Positions 28,965 to 41,054 of a stretch of 64,000 bases of DNA are shown piece after piece (position 1 is the stretch's first letter; every line of letters starts with the position of its first letter). Under the pieces are notes generated by a model, which saw only the letters and a program-made list of their open reading frames with translations, was not told the DNA's origin and searched no databases. Source of the stretch: Daphnia carinata (taxonomy: Eukaryota > Arthropoda > Branchiopoda > Diplostraca > Daphniidae); NCBI RefSeq assembly GCF_022539665.2, contig NC_081340.1, forward strand, positions 6,199,357-6,263,356, read 5' to 3'. A program made the position numbers and the translations under genes.

Positions 28965-28970
28965 TTTATA
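28965..28970 (-). promoter_or_regulatory. TATA box of carboxypeptidase 6
   Basis: TATAAA on the minus strand, about 70 bp upstream of the ATG. A TCAGT-type initiator reads at 28924-28928, about 40 bp downstream, somewhat far for a canonical pair. Confidence 0.45.
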
Positions 28971-29988
28971 AGCTAGCATAATGCAAGAACCTATTTTATC
29001 AGTTTTGTTGTCAGTAGATCGTATCTAACATAAGCAACACCAATGACCCTAAAAGCTCAAAGTCGCTATCATGCATAAGCAAGTTTTGAAGATTGAAGTG
29101 TCAATCATAGAACACTGTGGACAAAGCTAGGACTCCATTGTTTGTACACGGTTCTAGACGGTTTTACCAAAAGATAACTTTTTTTAGACGCATGATATTA
29201 AGTCAAAGCATCTGAGTTCTACACAATTTTCCTGCTTCTAGTTTATTTTATGTTTCTACACTTTGGGATACAATGGTCATTAGCTATGTAATACATCATT
29301 ACAAGTAACTTAAAAATACCATGAAAATCTTGAAAATCATGCTACTGACAGATACTGCTTGTCTCTGCCACTATTATATTAAAATGGACAACGAAAACTC
29401 CTATTGTTCTATTATTGTTGGCTCACTCTTCATTGTTCAAGCATACCAGAGTATGTGATGAACAAAAGCCATTGTTGAAATATACATATGGATCTGCATA
29501 GACTGGTATCTTTAATTTTTTTCTTTTTCTGTTGTTTTCAAGTAATGTGCAAGCAACCAGTGCAATAATTGCATTGCAAAAACTTACCATCCCCCCAAAG
29601 ACTGCCATGTTACTCCAGTAAGATTTCAGGTATTACCATACTTTTCGTGAGATTGCTAAATAGAGCTTTTAGCCTTTCCCGAATAACTACGACATGTAAA
29701 TCTAAAAGCTGAGTAACAATTAACAATGCAAATTTGCATTGTGAATATACGAACCCCCCCCCCCCCATCCGCGAGATGTAGAAAGATTTATATGACAACG
29801 TTGAGGCATATATGTAAACAGACGGACTGGGTTCGAAAAGTTTTGAGGGAAATTAGAATATTTTTGTTGAGAGGTGGGTGTATCCGCTCGAAAAGCTTTT
29901 AGAAAAGGAGAAAACGTCCAAGTAGAGTCTTAGCTGCTCTTCCTCTTTTAACATTTAAGGGCTGACTTCAAGTTTTGTATATCAGGAC
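28971..29988. other. Intergenic between the carboxypeptidase array and Mos
   Basis: About 1 kb without a supported gene. It contains a C13 tract at 29754-29766. Two minus-strand frames of about 60 codons (29423-29608 and 29610-29798) carry no domain and are not called. The last part must hold the Mos promoter. Confidence 0.45.
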
Positions 29989-31299
29989 ATGTCGCGGTCG
30001 CCGTGTGTTGCAGCCAGTCTAAAAAACTTTTTACCTATTAAAGATTTTAAGAGTCCCAATCACTTAAGATTGAGCCCTGCCCAAGCTGTTCAAACTCAAT
30101 ATCGCACTTCGCTCTCACCTTTCCCCCAGTGCAACCCTCAGCCCACGCCTTTATTGTCCCCATCTCCTAGTCATTTTAATTTCCCCAGCCCAAAAAATTT
30201 TTTTCAGCAACGTGATTGTATCTCACTTTCTGTTGATAGTCCCCAAAGGCTGCTTTTTACTACAAAAATTAAGACCACTCTCAACTCATCTAACATATTA
30301 GGACGGGGAAGGTTTGGTCAGGTAGTGTTGGCAAAATACAAAGGTATATAAAAATTCAACTTTAAAGTAGTAAGCAGTGTACATGTTATGATCTAGAATA
30401 TTTTTCCTAGATGCCCAAGTTGCAGTTAAAATTATAAAAAATGCAGCCAAGGAACAAATCTTCGAAACTAATGGGGAAAAACTATCACATCCAAATATAG
30501 TCAGCACTCTGAAAATAGAGAGGCTTGATGATGATGTCCTAATTTTAATGGAACCCTGGGGTTCCCTCAACCTACAACAGTTCCTGAGCATGTCATTAAA
30601 AATTCCTTGGGAAGATGTTTTGAGGTACCCTACTGGACTTTCTAATATTGCTAATGGGAGTTAACTGTTTTTTTTGTTTTTAGCTATTCAAGGCAGTTAG
30701 CCATGGCCCTTGACTATTGTCACGCAAATGGCGTACTTCATCTTGATGTGAAACCAGCTAACGTTATGGTAAATGGTGAAAAGTGGATTAAGTTAGGGGA
30801 TTTTGGTAATTCTGCCAGTGTCCAACACCTTGAATTTTTCCAGGTGAGGATAACTATTTCGTGTTTTTCAATACCTATGGACCTTGTGAAAACTTAGATC
30901 TCAATTAATTCTAGTACCAGCAAAGAGTAGGTACAGTTTCTTACTGTTCTCCAGAGCTACTTCAAGGTGATATTCCATCAACCAAATCTGATGTCTATTC
31001 TTATGGAATAACATTGTGGCAATTCCAGCACAACCAAATACCTTTTTCTGATTTGGATTGGCCCACTGTGGCATATTTGGTATTCAATTAATTGTCAACA
31101 CTGGAATAGCATTAATTTAAAAAGGTACTGCTTAACTCAGGTTGTTGCGAAGGATGAAAGACCTAGCCTCACTGTTACCACTATTGATGAAGATGAACAA
31201 ATATTTGTTAATCTCTACCAAAACTGTTGGCAGCCAAAACCAGAAAATCGCCCTTCTATGGTAGAAATAGTAAATCTTCTGAAAAACTTGGGTGAATGA
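29989..31299 (+). CDS. MOS: Mos serine/threonine kinase
   Basis: Germline MAP3K that activates MEK/ERK during meiotic maturation. Five exons, 29989-30343, 30411-30624, 30684-30843, 30915-31079 and 31141-31299, give 350 residues, the usual Mos size. The Ser/Pro-rich N-terminus MSRSPCVAASLKNFLPIKDF resembles animal Mos starts. The kinase has the Gly loop LGRGRFGQV, Lys in QVAVKII, the catalytic loop LHLDVKPANVMV (Mos-type HLD in place of HRD), DFGNS, SPELLQG and DVYSYGITLWQ. VVAKDERPSL is the late Mos signature. Vertebrate MOS has an intronless coding region, so four introns are notable. The stop lies 26 bp from the convergent LSM5 stop. Confidence 0.9.
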
Positions 31300-31325
31300 T
31301 GTATTTTCTTTTGAAGTTTAAAAAA

Positions 31326-31726
31326 TTATGAATGGGTTTCTGGTCCTTCTCCACCTGGAACCAACTAAATGTCAAATGATACAGCTGTTAATGCAAAAGG
31401 AAAATAAAAAAAGAAATAAAATGTCTAAAGTGTGCTCACCATAGTGATGTTGTTGCCATTTAGTAGGATTTGGTCCAATTTTGTAACTCTTCTTCCTTCG
31501 GGGGTAGATTCAAATTCAGACACGTCTTCTAACACCATGTTGACAAAATCGTCGAATCCCAATAAAGTACCCACAATCTCTTTATCATTTTTCATGATAA
31601 TATGAATTCGTGAGCCGATACATTTATCAACCAATTCCTGTAATAATAGATATTTTGCAAATGAAAAAAGCTGGAAACCATTTTTCTTATTACCAGAGGT
31701 AAAAGCGTGGGTACGGGTGCAGCCAT
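31326..31726 (-). CDS. LSM5: U6 snRNA-associated Sm-like protein LSm5
   Basis: Subunit of the LSm1-7 (mRNA decay) and LSm2-8 (U6 snRNA) rings. Three exons, 31694-31726, 31440-31637 and 31326-31364, give 89 residues. The Sm fold is nearly identical to human: [35 protein letters not shown] and the RNA-contacting [10 protein letters not shown]. The C-terminus is LVPGGEGPE. The last small exon is supported by a TTTAG acceptor and exact homology. The gene is divergent with PPIH, with only 118 bp between starts, and convergent with Mos. Confidence 0.97.
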
Positions 31727-31844
31727 TTTCGACTTGAAATTACCACTTCTTTGATTTCTATAGCAGGCGAAAATACTTTAGCTTCGTTCGTTGCTAGAGG
31801 TTACCTACGACGCTTAGTCTGCTTGCTCACGAGTGCTGAAGAAA
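31727..31844. promoter_or_regulatory. Compact bidirectional promoter, LSM5 / PPIH
   Basis: Just 118 bp separate the two divergent start codons, so both transcription starts and 5'UTRs must share it. Both genes act in the spliceosome (LSm2-8 on U6, PPIH in the U4/U6 complex), which makes co-regulation plausible. No TATA box seen. Confidence 0.6.
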
Positions 31845-32575
31845 ATGCCGACATGGAATCAGATACAAGGGCAGTTAAGGCATCCCAATAATCCTGTGGT
31901 GTTCTTGGATGTCACAGTGGGATCAACAGTAAGACATAATTGCAAATGTACATTTATGGTAAATCTTAAACTTATTTTTATAATACGATGACAGGACATA
32001 GGACGGATCATCATAGAGCTGTTTGCCGACGTTGTACCGAAGACTGCTGAGAACTTTCGGCAATTTTGCACAGGAGAATTTAAACGTGATGGAATACCCA
32101 CTGGATATAAAGGAACCTCGTTTCATAGAGTTATTAAAGATTTTATGATCCAAGGCGGTGACTTTCTTAACGTAAATTTAAATTATGATATAAGCTGATG
32201 TTACAGAAGTAATTATTATTTTTTTCTCAGGGAGATGGAACAGGATGTTTAAGCATTTATGGTGAGACATTTAATGATGAAAATTTCAACTTGAAACATG
32301 ATTCACCTGGCCTTTTATCAATGGTATTATCTAGGATTCTTGAATTTAGTATATAATCTAAATGTGACTTAAAACAGGCAAACAGTGGCCGTGACACAAA
32401 TGGCTCTCAATTTTTTATTACATGCGCCAAGTGTGATTTCTTAGACGGGAAACATGTTGTGTTTGGCAGGGTTCTTGATGGCTTGCTTGTGGTGCGAAAG
32501 ATAGAGAACGTCCCTACTGGACCAAACAATAAACCCAAGATTCCAGTTTCTGTATCCCAATGTGGTGAAATGTGA
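31845..32575 (+). CDS. PPIH: Peptidyl-prolyl cis-trans isomerase H (U4/U6 snRNP cyclophilin)
   Basis: Nuclear cyclophilin bound to PRPF4/PRPF3 in the U4/U6.U5 tri-snRNP. Exons 31845-31928, 31995-32171, 32231-32323 and 32378-32575 give 183 residues (human 177). Active-site residues are visible in [15 protein letters not shown] (Arg, Phe, Met, Gln), [15 protein letters not shown] and the His of [26 protein letters not shown] is the PPIH-type loop that separates it from cyclophilin A. The C-terminus VSQCGEM is identical to the mammalian end. The start is the ATG at 31845, in frame with no better alternative. Confidence 0.97.
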
Positions 32576-32741
32576 CTAAAAATTAATACATAATTTTTTC
32601 TACCTAGTGACAGCAACAAAAATACTTTCACAGCACACATGCCTATATGCATCTGCTACAGGTACAAGGAAAATTTAAGCACATAACAACAACGAAAAAG
32701 AGTGCAAAGGAAACCAGAAATCTCTACTTCAACCAATGTTC
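32576..32741. other. Convergent 3' region, PPIH / PHKB
   Basis: The 166 bp between two opposing stop codons must hold both polyadenylation sites; no open frame. Confidence 0.5.
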
Positions 32742-35700
32742 TTATGAAACGCGACAAGACTCGTCACAGTCATCCAGATTTTCCGTTTCCAAATCTCCGC
32801 GAAGAATTGTGTTCACCACAGCACGGGCCAGATAACCGTTCGTCGTAGCTGCCGTCGCATTGTAAAACTGGGTAAGTCCAGGATCAATACTGTCTTTTTT
32901 CTGAGTACCATCGCTGTTTGGAATTTTAACTGTTTTCTCGGTTCCGAAGTCCTACGTAGTAGAGAGTATTAAGTAGTAGATGGAAAAAGAACGTATATTA
33001 TATCAATCATTACCTTCATAAACATTGCTAAGGCTTCAGCAATGACAAAGTCCAAGTCAAGTTGCATTTTAAAACGCAGTTCAGGATTGCGCAAAAGAAT
33101 AGTATTTACGATGCACAACAATTCGACGATTAACTGACGATATTCTGGTCGGGCAATCTAAAAGCCAAACATTTGAAATTAGCCTGTTTCTTAGAAGAAA
33201 GAGTTTTGGGTATTAGTCGTTACTTTAAATAACATGTCTTCAACCAGTAGAGAGAAATTAAGCTCAGACATCGTCATGTGGGATAAAGTGGGTTCCTGTG
33301 CTATCAAATGTCCTTGTACGAGAATCCCACCTGGCGTTTTCTTTAAAACATTCCACACTTTCTGATAGAATCCTTCGGGCACTCGGGCAAGGCAACCTTC
33401 TATCTGACGGCGCTTGTATGGCGTGAGTCTTTAAACAATAGGAACATTTAGGTAAATTTCGTTTAACATCTGTAACATAACGTACTGTAAACCCGAAAGT
33501 TTATCGTCTGTCGCCCAGTTTTTAAGATGTAATACTCGAAGAAGCAAGCGACGAATCTCACTAGGACTCCGACTTTCTAACGACTCTGGACCGCAATCCT
33601 CGTCCGTGTCTTCGTTCGGGACAACCAGATACAACCGAATAGCATTTAAAATCCAGCTATAACAATCACAAAAGAGAGAAAAAAAACGATGTTGACTAGA
33701 AATTTCGTAAAGAAAACATTTCGCTTACCCGACACGAATCTTGAGGATCCCCGAAAACAAGTTGGGATGGGTGCCAATTAACCGTCCGCAGTAAAGTAAA
33801 ACTTCTTGTTGTAAAACAGATTGGACAGGATCATCGACGGGGCAATGCCGATAGATAGCTTCCTTAAAAAACAAACAAACTCTGTTAAATTTTTGATCGG
33901 ACAAATTTAAATATTTTGCGTACGTGAATCTCGCTAGGCGTCATTGGTTTATCCAGAACGACTTCGACACCACCAACAACTCCAACGGTGAGTTGCTTTC
34001 CGTTGACAAGTACTAAATAGTTCAACCCATGCAAAACGTAACGAAACTGCAAAGAAATGCGTATCCCTTAGTACCTGTCGTAATGAGCGGTGAAATAGAA
34101 TCGACAAGTTGGTAGAGTAGCGCAGAACACAGACGCACAGCCGACCAATGACGTAGTGAGCCTGCTAGGCGTTTCACGTGGATTAGGCGTTCACGGACTT
34201 AATCGTTCATCAGGAGAGAAACCCCGTTTTTAGGCATCGAATATAAGTAAGACGAGGGAATGCTAATTCAACGTACCTGTTAAACTGTCAATAAGGAACT
34301 CTGGGTGCTCTCTTCGTTGGATAATCCCTAAAATGTAAGCTTGAACATAAAGACCTTCGACGCAACGTAGTGCCTCGATAAGATCTGCGGTCGATTTTCC
34401 CGTGTTGAATTGCGTAAAATCATGGTCTGCCTCCGAATAGGCAATTGCTTTCGGAACATCCGTAAGACTTTGGTAACCAATGTAGTCATGGTGAACCTGG
34501 CCAAAGGGCTGTATGTTAAGCTCTTTTAAGTCGACTTGGTTCATGAAATCCAAATGCTCTGTAACAAAATTCGAAGCGTTAACGTTGCCTTTAAAAAATA
34601 TTGTAAACAAACTTACCTATGCATGAGGATGAAATCAAATTCTGAAGTCTTCCTGTGCGGACCTTGAGCCCGTCACAGTGGCCTTTTTTCAACATAGCAA
34701 GGAGCTCTAGCATTTCCTTAAATTGTGGATCTCTCATGTGCTCCTCGCGGATGAGAATGCAAACGGTTGGGCGGCCTGACAGCCGCCAGTATCTTCCAAC
34801 AAAATGGAGCTCCGTCTTAATATCGTCAATTAATAAAGACATATCGTGCGACAGATAGAAATCTGAGACCTCGAAGATAAGTGGGTAGCACAAAACTGTT
34901 TGGCCTGAGATTCGATAGATTTTGCTAGTTCCCAAAGCTCCAACAGGACGTGTCGGTCGACCCTATTTCCAATAAACATTAGCTACTTACGAGAATTTTC
35001 TAATTTGGCAAAACTAATACCTGAAGTCCTAGTCGTTTTGACAATCCAAGATGCTCATAGACTTTTACCAGCTCTTTTGGAGGCCAAATTTGAACAGGTT
35101 CGACTTCATGTGGCGTTTGTGTTTGAATGCCATAAGTACCCATCATTGCTATACAAAGTTTTAAGAGGTTTTAGTTTGCGTGAAAAATTTATTTGGTTTA
35201 AGTTGTCCTACCTTGAAGCCGCATTGATTCTGCTATCAAGACTATTTGCACCACTAAATCGCTGGCCGTCCCCTGTTACAGAAAAGCAATTGAGTCACGT
35301 TCTGTAGTTGTAGGCGAAAATGTACATGTAGAAAATTAAACAGTGCTTTCCCGATATACCGTGGTTAAACCAACGCCCGTTAGATTTGGTTCAAAAATGC
35401 AGTAAATTGTTTAAAAATTGAAAAATAAAAAGGAAGGGAGCGGGGACAGCGAGGATGTTGGCGGAGCGCACTGAGTGATGAGCATGCCACGTAATGACAA
35501 TTTGAATTCAAAGCGGTTTCTGTATGGCATACAATCACAAATCTTGCACTTACGTGTTTACTCTGTGTTTCATCCGCGCCGCGAAGTTCCAAGGTAGACG
35601 CATATAAATATTAATTCAAAATCAATCCGACTATCGATTAAAACGATCGCTCAATAAAAGACCCCAAAAAAAAAAAACTGGCCAAGTAGACAATGAAGCC

Positions 35701-38084
35701 CGTTTCATTAGCTGAATTCATAAGAAACAGATACGCGAACTATTTGGTAAAAGCTTGTTAAAGTAATTTTTCGATACGATCAGGTGCACCGCAAGTGCAT
35801 GAATTCAGTTTCGTTTTCACTTAGTAAAATCACTGTCTAAAAGATTTATCGCATAGAAATAAATAGTAGGAAATTACCTGAAATGCTGAATATCTGCCAC
35901 CCATTTTTCTGGGGCGGTTATACGATGGCAGGTAGCGGCGAATGAGGTCTAGCTCATTGACATGCACCAATCCTTCGGCCAGTAACGAAGCAATAATATA
36001 AAGGGATTGGCCCCATAGAAAAAGATTTTCTGACGCTCCCTCTTCCGATGCTTGTCGAAGCTGAGTTCCTGGCTCTTGTTTTTCGTAATCCACGGCTTCC
36101 CGAGGAACGTAAAAATACTTCGGGATGACGGGATCACCTCTATGATCATGCCTCACTCTTGTCTTGAGCAATCTTTTATATTCTTCGACTTGTTCTGGCA
36201 TGCCCTTTCGAAGAGAAAAGGGATTGAACGAGAGTTATTGTCTGATAAAAAAATGTAACCATAACCTATGGAAACAGTTACTTTGAAAAAACCATCCATC
36301 ATCATGTAAAGATAGAAGATTGGCCATTCTGCTTCCACATTCTCAAACTCCTGCAATCAAATATAGGTAAGACCAAATCTTCAAATTTTCAAATGCAAAG
36401 ATTGTAACCAACTCGAGTTTCGCCTTCGTGGTAGAATCGACGATCAGGATCTTCCAGGACTGTCCCGTAGCCATCTCGGAGAAAACGCTTGAAACCGTAG
36501 TTGCCTCTAAGTCGTCGAATAATCTTAGATTTAGTTCGGTTATAGAGCACATCATCGTGGGTGGCAAAGCATGGCCAAGAGATGGTTGGAAGGAGCGATG
36601 CGTCCGTGTTCTGCAAACAAGTGTCAGTTTGTAATTTAAAGCGGTTAAAGGACTTCATATGGTTTTACCTTGGAACTCGATTCTCTCGGAAGAAGAGTTT
36701 CGAAAATCGAGCGATTTCGGTTATGCGCATCTATGTCGACGTAAATAACGGAAACTGAAGATCCCTTTTCACCAAAGAGATTACACCCATTGATGGCTTC
36801 TAGTGCGGCCTTAGCCATACCAATTGAACTGAAAGAAGGACAATGGCATGATAAGCACACTACTTTAACCAATCACGTTTTTGAAAAAAAAACCTGGCAT
36901 GGATTTCTGGAGTTCCATCATTGTACTTTGAACCTCTTTGCCACAATCCAAAATCAGGGGTACGATATGCTCGCTCGACGTAGTATACAAGATTTTGAAT
37001 AAAAACTACCTCATCCATTGTATAAATGACTTGAAGCCCTGACTGGATCATTTGCACAAGGAAGAGCAAATAAAGAGAAACAACATCCAGCTACGAACAA
37101 CAGAAATAATTCGTCCATTAATTTTCCAGGACTATCAGAGCAGAAGTAAAAATAGAATATACCTGCAAATGGTTATCAACGCATGAATCTTGATCTTTCG
37201 TCAGAACTTGACCGGTGTGTAGATGATACCGGGTGTACAGGGCATTCTGTGCCACTTGGTTCTTTTTAAACGCCTCTACTTTGTACGCGACTTGTAACCA
37301 GCAACGTAATATTCCACGAAAACATTTGACAGCTGACTGCCCGAGCTCATATGATTTACCGCGATCGTCGTCAATGCGCCTGTACAAATGACACGAAATT
37401 TTCCTCTCATCATCTCCAATTTAAGGTATTGTTTTTTTCTCACCTGTAGGCTTGATATAGGCTCCAAATAGCTGAAGCGCAGTAAATAGAATCTCGCACA
37501 CTGCCAACTTCTTTGTCGATCGTTTGAGCAGGAAACAGTCCAGTGGTCGTGCTCTGGTGATGTAATAACTGTCTTTTGACTAGTTTAATTGGATTACAAA
37601 ACATCACATAGTTGCTTTAAATATATTATTCGTTTCATTTTTACCAAGACCGTAGTACATGTCAAGCTGACGAACCGTGTCTTCATAATTGTTAATTTTC
37701 AAGCAAGTATCAACATCCAAATCACTAGATCCATTGCTTTGATGATCATGATAAGGTCCAAGGACACCTCCAAAATGGATTTTTTCTGTCGTTGCGGCGG
37801 TGGTGTTTCCTTGGATAGGCGACCCATGGCCTGCATGACTAGCCAGGTATGCCTGCCTTTATTCATAATATTTATATGCTTACACTTTTATCAAATACGT
37901 GAATTAAATGGAGTGATTAATAGGTTTACAGAAAACAAGCAAAGGATGTGTGCAACTAAAGAACCCAAGGCAGCCTAATTTTAGGATGTGATTGCAAACC
38001 AAGTATTTGTGCAGGTAATTTAATTGGTTCTTGGGGACAGCCTATCCCAGCAATCCGATACCTTTTGAGAAGCATTTTTTCCAT
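32742..38084 (-). CDS. PHKB: Phosphorylase b kinase regulatory subunit beta
   Basis: Regulatory subunit of the (alpha-beta-gamma-delta)4 kinase that activates glycogen phosphorylase. About 18 short exons on the minus strand, from the glucoamylase-like N-terminal half to the C-terminal calmodulin-binding half. Recognised blocks are [117 protein letters not shown] and NFSLLVEDM. Beta rather than alpha is chosen because the GTSKIYRI and [16 protein letters not shown] segments match beta. The terminus is ESCRVS, a possible CaaX box. The 5' end is uncertain: homology is firm from about 37840, and a small exon at 38062-38084 (MEKMLLK) splicing to SHAGHGS is the best in-phase start. Confidence 0.9.
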
Positions 38085-38645
38085 TCTGAAAGCCGCACTT
38101 TTTGCTTAATTTTTTCAAAAGCAGTTCTTTCTTTTTATCTTCCTGTTCTTAACAAAGCAATCGTTTAATGTGTAAATTTTATACTATGAGCAGAAATATG
38201 TTTCACTTTCCTCATTTGAAACATAACACAAGTTATAACAGCACTGTTTATCTACTTGAATTTATACTTTATGAAAATTCTTTATTTAGCAAAGTAATCC
38301 ACGGTGGATATCGTCGAAAATGATGCAGGAAACCCGATTTACTTATACCTTTTAATGCCAGACAGCATTCCTTAAAGCTAGGATCACTTGGAACCAAAAT
38401 GTGAAAGTCAAAAGGTCTTCTATACTTGAATTTTTTTTTAAATTGCTATCTATAACTCTCACTTGGGTCTTTTTCTGTTTTTAAGGTATAAAACTCCAAG
38501 GACAGCAGACGATGTTTCGGCCATCTGTTAAACAAAAATCAAACTTGGTGAAGCATTTAAGCAGTTTATTATTACTTTTGCAATCAATGGAAACAAACAA
38601 GTAAAAAGCAGGACAAAATTTCCAACTGGGAAAAACCATTACATC
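38085..38645. other. Intergenic, PHKB 5' flank and PFDN1 3' end
   Basis: AT-rich, with no open frame of note. If the small PHKB first exon is wrong, the true start exon may lie here. Confidence 0.4.
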
Positions 38646-39171
38646 TTAATTTTGATCTCCCACATTTGCATCTTTTCTTTGTTGGATCATTTCTCTAATG
38701 TTGTTCTCACTCTCCTTCAAGCTTCGCTCCAAGTACGCCTTTGTTCCCTTTAAGGGGTGGGTTTTGTAAATGTTATATATTAATGTACAAAATCTTAAAT
38801 AAATTGGTAGAGATCCTAACCTCAAGAGTTTTAACCTTTTCTTCACAGCCTTTGATTTTATTATCAAGGTTCATGCGGGCTTCAGTTACTTCCTTCAATA
38901 CAAACATACGGCCCACACTTTCGTAAGTTTTTGTATCAGTAGGGAGCTGGCTTATTTCTTTGTCAGTAAGCTGGGCATGGGTCATACTTCTTTTGAGGGT
39001 CTCAATCTGAAGATCGGCCAATTTGAGCTTCTGTGATGTCTCAACCATCTTTTGTTGTAATTCGCCAAATGCCTTATAAAAAATGAAAATTATACATACT
39101 ATAAAGTCATGGAAATTTATGATTATAGCTACTTTTTTAAGTTCTAGATCCATTTGTCCTTGTTTACTCAT
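38646..39171 (-). CDS. PFDN1: Prefoldin subunit 1
   Basis: Beta-type subunit of the hexameric prefoldin co-chaperone that hands nascent actin and tubulin to CCT in the cytosol. Exons 39133-39171, 38821-39072 and 38646-38747 give 130 residues (human 122). Two long helices flank the beta hairpin. The first carries FGELQQKMVETSQKLKLADLQ, the hairpin GRMFVLKEVTEARMNLD, and the last helix YLERSLKESENNIREMI. The start is the only ATG giving the family N-terminus. Divergent with METAP1. Confidence 0.95.
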
Positions 39172-39526
39172 TTTTCTAGTATTTAAAATAATTACAGCCG
39201 GTAAGATTCAAGTGACAAGAGCAGAAGACAAATTTGAGGAGAAGAATGAACCGTAAACCAAAGCTAAGCAAACTTTTACGCTTGAAACAAATAAAAGCGA
39301 CATTTGTTTATTCCTCCCTCCCTATCCAATTGTTTCTTTAATTAAAAATTATTTTATTTAGGTAGAATTTCCATTATTTTAAAAATTTACTTGAGTAAAA
39401 TCAACGTGGTGGCGTCATAGCTTCCGTTGTTTAGTACGCAAAAATTGCAGACGATTGTATTGCAACGTGCACGACTGAGATTGAGAATGAGCAATTTCAT
39501 TTAGTGTAGAAATTTGTTTAAAAATA
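39172..39526. promoter_or_regulatory. Divergent promoter region, PFDN1 / METAP1
   Basis: About 355 bp between opposite-facing start codons, AT-rich, with no clear TATA box at a useful distance from either gene. Called from geometry only. Confidence 0.45.
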
Positions 39527-41054
39527 ATGTCGACAGGGGCTCTTTGTGAAACTCCGGGTTGTAATCTAGAAGCTCGGCTTCAATGCCCCACTTGCCTAAA
39601 GCTTGGCATCAAAGGTTCCTTTTTTTGCACACAAGAATGTTTCAAGGATAACTGGAATGTACATAAGAGTGTCCACAAAAAAGAAACAGTGGCAGAGCCT
39701 GTCACTTATAACCCTTGGCCTGGCTATCCATTTACTGGTATGCAGTATGCATTGAAAGTCTTCTTCTAATAATCTTCTTTCAACCTATTTGGTTTTAGGG
39801 ACTCTGCGTCCATTTCCTCAGACACCAAAACGTATTATTCCTCCACATATTGAAAGGCCAGATTATGCTGATCATCCGGAAGGGCATCCTCTTGGGGAAC
39901 AATCTGCTAGAGGCAGTTCATACATTAAGGCATTAAGTGATGAAGAGAAAGAAGGAATGAAAGTTGTTTGCAAAGTAAGAATCTATTAATTTTACTTTAA
40001 ATTTGTTATTAATTAGTTCTGTTCCAGCTTGGAAGGGAAATTTTGGAAGAAGCAGCCAATGCAGTTGCTGTAGGAGTGACAACAGATGAAATTGACAGAA
40101 TTGTCCATGAAGCTTGTGTGGAAAGGGAGTGCTATCCATCACCATTAAATTATTATGAGTTCCCAAAATCTTGTTGCACTTCTATAAATGAAGTCATCTG
40201 CCATGGAATACCTGATTTACGACCTATGCAGAATGGAGACATTTGCAACAGTAAGGCTAATTTTGATTTTGGTTTGGTAAGACTATGTTCATTTAAATAT
40301 TTTTACTAGTTGATGTCACGGCGTATCACCGGGGATTCCATGGAGACCTCAATGAAACTTTGTTCGTCGGCCAAGTTAGCGAACCTGCCAAAAAACTTGT
40401 ACAAGTAACCTGGGAATGTCTCGAGAAAGCAATGGAAATCGGTACGTTGCGTCATGTAACTTCTACTGCAACTTTCAGAAGCATTAAAGTACTCAAATTA
40501 CACAATTCTACAGTGAAACCAGGTGTCAAGTATCGCGAAGTGGGCGCCGTTATTCAAAAACATGCCCAAAGCCACGGCTTTTCTGTCGTACGGAGCTATT
40601 GCGGACACGGCATTCATCAGCTTTTTCATACAGCACCCAATGTCCCTCATTATGCAAGTATGTTCTTTGATACCTAGCTTTGCTGAAGCCGCGTTTGTAG
40701 AATGAATCACTAATTTACTTTCGTTTTCGCAGAAAATAAAGCCGTTGGGGTTATGAAACCCGGTCACTGTTTTACAATTGAGCCAATGATATCAGAAGGT
40801 AACTATTGAGTTGCAGCTCTCATACAGATTGTTATCCATTGGCGTTCTGGAAATTTAACCAAACCAATATCATTTAATGCTTCATAGGGGTATGGAAGGA
40901 TGAGCAATGGCCGGATAACTGGACCGCCGTTACCCAAGACGGAAAACTTTCTGCCCAATTCGAGCACACGATGCTCGTGACAGAAACCGGTGTCGATGTT
41001 CTTACCCGACGCTTGGTAAAGGATGGATTGCCTTATTTCATGACCAGCCAGTAA
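39527..41054 (+). CDS. METAP1: Methionine aminopeptidase 1
   Basis: Cytosolic metalloprotease that removes the initiator Met from nascent proteins. Seven exons, 39527-39737, 39799-39974, 40028-40250, 40310-40441, 40514-40657, 40733-40798 and 40888-41054, give 372 residues. The N-terminal ribosome-binding zinc finger shows the pattern CETPGC, CPTC, FFC, C and two H. The catalytic domain keeps all five metal ligands: D in VDVTAYH, D in HGDLNETL, H in HGIHQLFH, E in TIEPMI and E in [16 protein letters not shown] holds the substrate His. The 72-bp intron 40442-40513 stays open in the upstream frame but is removed by clear splice sites and homology. Confidence 0.97.

Noticed and set aside
37589-37978. 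129-codon plus-strand frame at the PHKB 5' end
   Set aside because: It overlaps PHKB coding exons that are supported by homology on the other strand.
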